A stretch of DNA of 64,000 bases from a virus, in IMG/VR virus record IMGVR_UViG_3300017917_005384, positions 62,001 through 126,000 of that record. One strand, 5' to 3'. The position numbers and the translations under genes are program-made. The notes below the pieces were generated by a model that saw only the letters and a program-made list of their open reading frames with translations, was not told where the DNA came from and ran no database searches. Within the stretch, counting starts at the first letter, position 1; the number at the start of each line of letters is the position of its first letter. Positions 60,232 to 64,000 of the stretch are shown piece after piece.

Positions 60232-61164
60232 ATGAAAAAGCAACACACACTCTGGATTGAAAAATATCGTAGCCAAACTTTAGAACAATACATCGGAAAC
60301 GATGCGGTTAAAAACCGCATCTCCGATTGTATTGTTAAAAATGACATACCACATTTTATATTTAGTGGAACAGCAGGAACAGGTAAAACAACTTTAGCTA
60401 AACTAATAGTTAATAATATTAAATGTGATTATCTTTACCTTAATGCTTCTGATGAGAATGGCATTGATATGATTCGAGAAAAAGTAAAAGGATTTGCATC
60501 TTCTGCTACATTTAATCCTATTAAAGTAGTAATATTAGATGAAGCTGATTTTCTTACTCAGCCTGCTCAGGCCGCTCTTCGCAACATTATTGAAGAATAT
60601 TCAGCTACTACACGTTTTGTTTTAACATGTAACTATGTTGAGCGTTTAATTGAACCACTTACTTCACGTTGTGAAACTCATATTTTAAAACCACCATCAA
60701 TGCCTGATGTAGCAAGACATATTTGTACAAATATATTAGATGTTGAAGGTGTAAAATATGATATTAAAAACATAGCGTTATTAATTAAAGAATATTATCC
60801 TGATATTCGATCAATCATTAAATATCTTCAAGCAGGAGTTAAAGATGGTGAGTTTAAATGGATTGAACTTGACACTAATTGGTTTGTTAAAATTATTGAA
60901 GTATTAAAAAAACCAACTAAAAACAGTTGGGTAGAAATGCGACAAATAATTGCTGATGCTCAAGTAGATGACTATCAACCTCTAATAGAATACTTATTTG
61001 AAAATGTAGATAAATATGGCAAAGGAAATGAAGCAGAAATAATTATAGAATTAGATGAAGCTCAATATCGTTCTCGAGTAGTACCTGATAAAGAAATTAA
61101 TATATCTTCTCTATTAGTTAAAATTCTACGAATATTAGAAAACAAAACATTAATAAAAGGATAA
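60232..61164 (+). CDS. 44: Clamp loader large subunit, T4 gp44-like
   Basis: AAA+ ATPase that opens and loads the sliding clamp. LWIEKYRSQTLEQYIGN opens the protein; Walker A GTAGTGKTT (46-54), Walker B VVILDEADF, sensor 1 RFVLTCNYVERLI and the SRC motif (LTSRCE). 310 aa (T4 gp44 319). A 21-bp stretch around its start (60219-60239) is identical to the start of the clamp gene (56354-56374). Confidence 0.92.
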   Translation: MKKQHTLWIEKYRSQTLEQYIGNDAVKNRISDCIVKNDIPHFIFSGTAGTGKTTLAKLIVNNIKCDYLYLNASDENGIDMIREKVKGFASSATFNPIKVVILDEADFLTQPAQAALRNIIEEYSATTRFVLTCNYVERLIEPLTSRCETHILKPPSMPDVARHICTNILDVEGVKYDIKNIALLIKEYYPDIRSIIKYLQAGVKDGEFKWIELDTNWFVKIIEVLKKPTKNSWVEMRQIIADAQVDDYQPLIEYLFENVDKYGKGNEAEIIIELDEAQYRSRVVPDKEINISSLLVKILRILENKTLIKG

Positions 61165-61170
61165 AATAAT

Positions 61171-61407
61171 ATGAGCCAAGAACAAATGAATCTAAACATT
61201 AGTTTAGATAAAACAATTGAATTAAAATGTGACGAATGTGGTAATTCTGCTTTTCAAGAAGTAGTATTACTTCGTAAAGCATCTCGCTTTATTACAGGTA
61301 CATCTCAAGATGCTATGATTCCTATTCCTGTATTTGCATGTAGTAAGTGTGGGCATGTAAATGAAGAATTTCTTCCTATGCAACTTAGAAATAACAGTAA
61401 TGCTTAA
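61171..61407 (+). CDS. Small zinc-ribbon protein (78 aa)
   Basis: Two C-x2-C pairs (KCDECG near residue 20; ACSKCG near 57) separated by a strand-rich segment (VVLLRKASRFITGTSQDAMI). A conserved small protein in T4-like marine phages located with clamp loader genes; its function is unknown. Might be a transcription or replication accessory. Confidence 0.6.
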   Translation: MSQEQMNLNISLDKTIELKCDECGNSAFQEVVLLRKASRFITGTSQDAMIPIPVFACSKCGHVNEEFLPMQLRNNSNA

Positions 61408-61429
61408 AACAATTAAAAAAATACTTAAA

Positions 61430-61672
61430 ATGGCAACTAAACAAGAACTAGAACAGCAACTAGCAGAAGCTGTAGCAACTGCTCAAAGATTAAATGATGA
61501 ACTTAAATTAACAAGAGCAGAAAACAATCATTTAAAGGAAGAAAACAATTCATTAAATAATAATCTAATTGAGGCTATCGAACGAGTAAGATATTTAGAT
61601 GGCCAAATAAGAATGTTAGAATCACAAAGAACAGCATCAACTAAATATTCTGATAAAGATAAAAACTATTAA
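61430..61672 (+). CDS. Small coiled-coil protein (80 aa)
   Basis: MATKQELEQQLAEAVATAQR and onward is a continuous coiled coil with heptads (LTRAENNHLKEENNSLNNNL). ATG at 61430 chosen; an in-frame ATG at 61400 overlaps the upstream stop and would add ten residues. Overlaps the next start (TAATG). Function unknown. Confidence 0.55.
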   Translation: MATKQELEQQLAEAVATAQRLNDELKLTRAENNHLKEENNSLNNNLIEAIERVRYLDGQIRMLESQRTASTKYSDKDKNY

Positions 61673-62046
61673 TGTCAAATATATTTGATCATCTTAAAAA
61701 CATCACAGTAACAAAGGGACCATACTTAGGTGATGAAGGTTGGAATAATCGAATGATTAATCGTTATTTAAGTATGGATCCTGAATATTGTGAAGTAGTT
61801 AACTATATTCAAAAAAATACTTGGCAAATGAAGGGAGAACATTTATATAATTTATATAAAGATCTCATTCCTCAACAATATAAATTTTTAAAATATATTA
61901 AAGCATCTAAAAAATTAGACTATAAAAAAGAAGAAATAGATGCTATTAAAAAATATTTTGAAATATCTGAAAAACAAGCCAAGGAATATATGAATCTTCT
62001 TCCTAAAGAAGAAATAGAAAATATAACATCTCAAATCATTGGGTAA
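61672..62046 (+). CDS. 62: Clamp loader small subunit, gp62-like
   Basis: A 124-aa protein with the pattern NRMINRYLSMDPEYCEVVNYIQKN followed by LYNLYKDLIPQQYKFLKYIKASKK, found in clamp loader subunit A of T4-like marine phages, where it is shorter than T4 gp62 (187 aa). Would complete the 4:1 loader with the gp44-like ATPase encoded 1.4 kb upstream. In T4 the two genes are adjacent; here two small genes intervene. Confidence 0.7.
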   Translation: MSNIFDHLKNITVTKGPYLGDEGWNNRMINRYLSMDPEYCEVVNYIQKNTWQMKGEHLYNLYKDLIPQQYKFLKYIKASKKLDYKKEEIDAIKKYFEISEKQAKEYMNLLPKEEIENITSQIIG

Positions 62047-62057
62047 CATTGGCAAAT

Positions 62058-62294
62058 ATGATAAAAACCAACAATACACATAAATTAGACTCAGTAGTAA
62101 CATCAATTATAGACCAATTTGTTGAACGTTCTAAAAAAGGTAAAGCTAAGTATGGTGTTGATTTAGATCGTACTGATTTAACTTTACTAGAATGGATTGA
62201 ACATGCTAAACAAGAGCATATGGATGCTATTCTATATTTAGAAAAAATAAAACAAGAATATACAACAAGTGGCAACCAAGAAGAAGTTATCTGA
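62058..62294 (+). CDS. Small conserved protein, MazG/pyrophosphohydrolase-like helical pattern
   Basis: A 78-aa protein: FVERSKKGKAKYGVDLDRTDLTLLEWIEHAKQEHMDAILYLEKI. The EW..H...E..D motif is common in small phage proteins related by pattern to helical nucleotide pyrophosphohydrolases. ATG at 62058 chosen over a TTG three codons earlier. Overlaps the nuclease gene by 26 nt. Confidence 0.55.
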   Translation: MIKTNNTHKLDSVVTSIIDQFVERSKKGKAKYGVDLDRTDLTLLEWIEHAKQEHMDAILYLEKIKQEYTTSGNQEEVI

Positions 62295-63210
62295 AATTGA
62301 ATTAAAGATAAAAAAACATACTTTACCTGAAATAAACTATTCATTTCAACGTACTGTATCTTATTCTCAATATTCAATATATTCTACATGTCCTCATCAA
62401 TGGTATTTAACCTATGTAGAAAATAAATCACCATATCAAGCTTCTATTCATACTGTATTTGGTACAGCATTTCATGAAACTCTTCAGCAGTATATTGAAG
62501 TAATGTATAACCAAAGTGGAGCAGCAGCCGATAGGCTAGATTTAGAAAATATATTTACAGAGAGATTTAGAGAAACATACAAAACAGAATACGAAAAAAC
62601 AAAACAACATTTTAGCAATGCCACAGAAATGAGAGAATTTTATGATGATGGTGTTGCTATTTTAAAATGGATTAAATCTAAAAGAAATAGATTATTTACA
62701 ATTCGTAAAGTAAAGTTATTAGGTATTGAGTTACCTTTACTAATAGGGTTAACTAAAAATATATACTTAAAAGGATACATTGATTTTATTTTATATGATA
62801 CTGAATTAGATAAAGTTTATATTTATGACATCAAAACCTCAACAAGGGGGTGGAGCGAAAGAGAAAAGAAGGACGATACTAAACTCTCTCAAATCCTCCT
62901 TTATAAAGAATACTTTGCAAAACAATTCGGATTTGATGTTGATCGAATCGAAGTTGAATTCTTTATTGTCAGACGAAAAATTTGGGAAGAAGCTGAATAT
63001 CCAATTCCCCGGGTTCAATCCTTCAAGCCCGCTAGTGGAAAATCCAAAAGAAAACAAGCCGTAGATAATTTTACTAACTTTATACAAGATTGTTTTGATG
63101 AAGTTGGTAAACCTAAAATAAAATCATATATTAAAAATGTAGGTGAAGCTAGCTGTAAATGGTGTCCATACGCTGACAAACCTGATCTTTGCAATAAAAA
63201 AATTAATTAA
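62269..63210 (+). CDS. PD-(D/E)XK nuclease, Cas4/RecB-like with Fe-S cysteines
   Basis: A 313-aa nuclease. YSTCPHQWYLTY (C41), FGTAFHETL (H69), GYIDFILYD and YIYDIKTS give the core, and CKWCPYADKPDLC supplies C296, C299 and C308, so four cysteines can hold a 4Fe-4S cluster as in Cas4 and AddB. Likely processes DNA ends in recombination or replication. GTG start at 62269, since no early in-frame ATG exists. Confidence 0.82.
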   Translation: MATKKKLSEIELKIKKHTLPEINYSFQRTVSYSQYSIYSTCPHQWYLTYVENKSPYQASIHTVFGTAFHETLQQYIEVMYNQSGAAADRLDLENIFTERFRETYKTEYEKTKQHFSNATEMREFYDDGVAILKWIKSKRNRLFTIRKVKLLGIELPLLIGLTKNIYLKGYIDFILYDTELDKVYIYDIKTSTRGWSEREKKDDTKLSQILLYKEYFAKQFGFDVDRIEVEFFIVRRKIWEEAEYPIPRVQSFKPASGKSKRKQAVDNFTNFIQDCFDEVGKPKIKSYIKNVGEASCKWCPYADKPDLCNKKIN

Positions 63211-63211
63211 A

Positions 63212-64000
63212 ATGATTAATTACGCTCATGTAATTGTTGATCTTCAAGCAGGAGATACTGGTAAAGGTAAAGTAGCTCATTCCTTATTGAAAACAAATCA
63301 ATATACCCATGTTATTAGATATAACGGTGGTGGTAATGCTGGTCATACTGTTTACCACAATGGTAAAAAAGTAGTAACACATTTTGTTCCTATGGGGGTA
63401 TTATATAATGTTAAATCCATTATAGGACCAGGATGTGTAGTTGATCCTGTTAAATTAAAACAAGAAATTAAAGAATTAGAATCTTTAGGATTTAATATCA
63501 AAGAAAATCTTTTTATTGATAAAAGAACCCACATTATCACAGAAGAATATAAAATTGAAGATTCACAAGATACTACTATTGGTACTACAAAAACAGGTAA
63601 TGGTCCCACATACAGGAACAAATATAATAGAACAGGAATTAGAGCAGAAAATTGTGAAGAATTAAAAGAATTAATTATCGACATATATGAAGAACTTCAT
63701 GGTTTAGATCAAACTAGAATATTATTCGAAGGTGCTCAAGGATTTGAATTAGATGTTGATTGGGGTGATTACCCATATGTTACTTCTTCTCATTGTACTG
63801 TAGGTAGCGCCATTATGAATGGTGTACCTCCTCAGAAAATTTTAAAAATATATGGTACAGCAAAAGCGTATAAAACATATGTAGGTAATAAAAAATTTGA
63901 AATACCTTCAGAAATTTTTAGTAAAATGAGAGAAATAGGTCAAGAATATGGAGCAACAACTGGTAGGCCAAGACAAATTGGTTGGATGAACATTAATGAT
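63212..64000 (+). CDS. purA: Adenylosuccinate synthetase, PurA/PurZ family (3' partial)
   Basis: Joins aspartate to a purine monophosphate with GTP. 263 codons are visible and the frame runs off the right edge. VIVDLQAGDTGKGKVAH is the P-loop with D15 at the position of E. coli Asp13; GGNAGHTVYHNGKKVVTHFVPMG, DTTIGTTKTGNGPTYRNK, LFEGAQGFELDVDWGDYPYVTSS and GRPRQIGWMN are all family blocks. The DLQ-x-G-x-TGKG context is closer to PurZ (phage enzyme for diaminopurine) than to bacterial PurA, but PurZ replaces this Asp, so IMP is the likelier substrate. Starts 1 nt after the nuclease stop. Confidence 0.85.
   Translation, partial: MINYAHVIVDLQAGDTGKGKVAHSLLKTNQYTHVIRYNGGGNAGHTVYHNGKKVVTHFVPMGVLYNVKSIIGPGCVVDPVKLKQEIKELESLGFNIKENLFIDKRTHIITEEYKIEDSQDTTIGTTKTGNGPTYRNKYNRTGIRAENCEELKELIIDIYEELHGLDQTRILFEGAQGFELDVDWGDYPYVTSSHCTVGSAIMNGVPPQKILKIYGTAKAYKTYVGNKKFEIPSEIFSKMREIGQEYGATTGRPRQIGWMNIND

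Noticed and set aside
62825-63064. Extra + frame inside the PD-(D/E)XK nuclease gene
   Set aside because: It lies wholly within the nuclease coding region, whose Cys and core motifs continue unbroken in the main frame.
1-64000. tRNA genes, CRISPR arrays, insertion sequences and integrase/attachment sites
   Set aside because: None seen on reading both strands by eye; gaps are short and no transposase or integrase motif is present. A tRNA scan was not possible here.

Overview
The window is one contiguous piece of a T4-like contractile-tailed phage (myovirus). It is AT-rich and every supported gene lies on the + strand. The host is probably a member of the Bacteroidota. Three things point there: almost all starts lack a Shine-Dalgarno sequence (strong ones precede only a few genes, notably the helicase and Hsp20), one protein carries a cysteine cluster (CCGNGCRNCPY) that I associate with a small Bacteroidota family, and one small membrane protein (WNWLMPEIFGLP) looks like a host-type protein. 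No phage or host name can be fixed from the sequence alone.

Layout. 0-12.2 kb is the head module: large terminase (5' end outside the window), portal, several unknown head-region proteins, prohead protease, acidic core scaffold and major capsid protein. 12.3-22.3 kb holds small late genes, PhoH, neck and sheath-terminator-like proteins, a 740-aa repeat fibre and small accessory genes. 22.4-35.2 kb is the tail: sheath, tube, gp26/gp51-like hub assembly proteins, tape measure, a tube-initiator-like protein, a LysM/gp53-like wedge protein and a large hub with a C-terminal SleB-like hydrolase. 35.3-45 kb starts DNA metabolism: a divergent family A polymerase-like protein, gp32-like SSB, UvsX, RNase H/flap nuclease, DnaB-type helicase, thioredoxin and a B12-dependent class II ribonucleotide reductase. 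45-52.5 kb carries a 7-deazaguanine set (QueD, DpdA-like transglycosylase, QueC, QueE, FolE), a ClpP-like protease, a lipoprotein and a dCTP deaminase/dUTPase-like protein. 53-64 kb has the family B DNA polymerase, sliding clamp, a chaperone island (Hsp20, GroES, GroEL), clamp loader large and small subunits, a Cas4/RecB-like nuclease and the start of a PurA/PurZ-family adenylosuccinate synthetase.

How it works together. Polymerase, clamp, loader, helicase, SSB, UvsX and flap nuclease make a full T4-type replisome. The reductase, deaminase-like protein and PurA-like enzyme feed it nucleotides. FolE-QueD-QueE-QueC would make preQ0 from GTP, and the DpdA-like enzyme would insert it into DNA, probably against host restriction.

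Two signals cut across the gene list. First, the 8-mer ATATTTAT occurs 22 times in short gaps, 21 of them placed to act as a promoter. It marks almost every virion transcription unit and also isolated structural-looking genes sitting inside the replication region, so it is probably this phage's late promoter; it differs from T4's TATAAATA. Second, several unrelated small proteins begin with a leader of about 10 residues ending in (L/I)-x-E, often exactly at residue 10 (MIKLIDILNE, MIKLIDILKE, MIKLLNILSE, MMKIANILLE). This resembles the capsid-targeting peptides of T4 internal proteins that gp21 cleaves. Together they suggest a scattered set of proteins packaged into the head and injected with the DNA.
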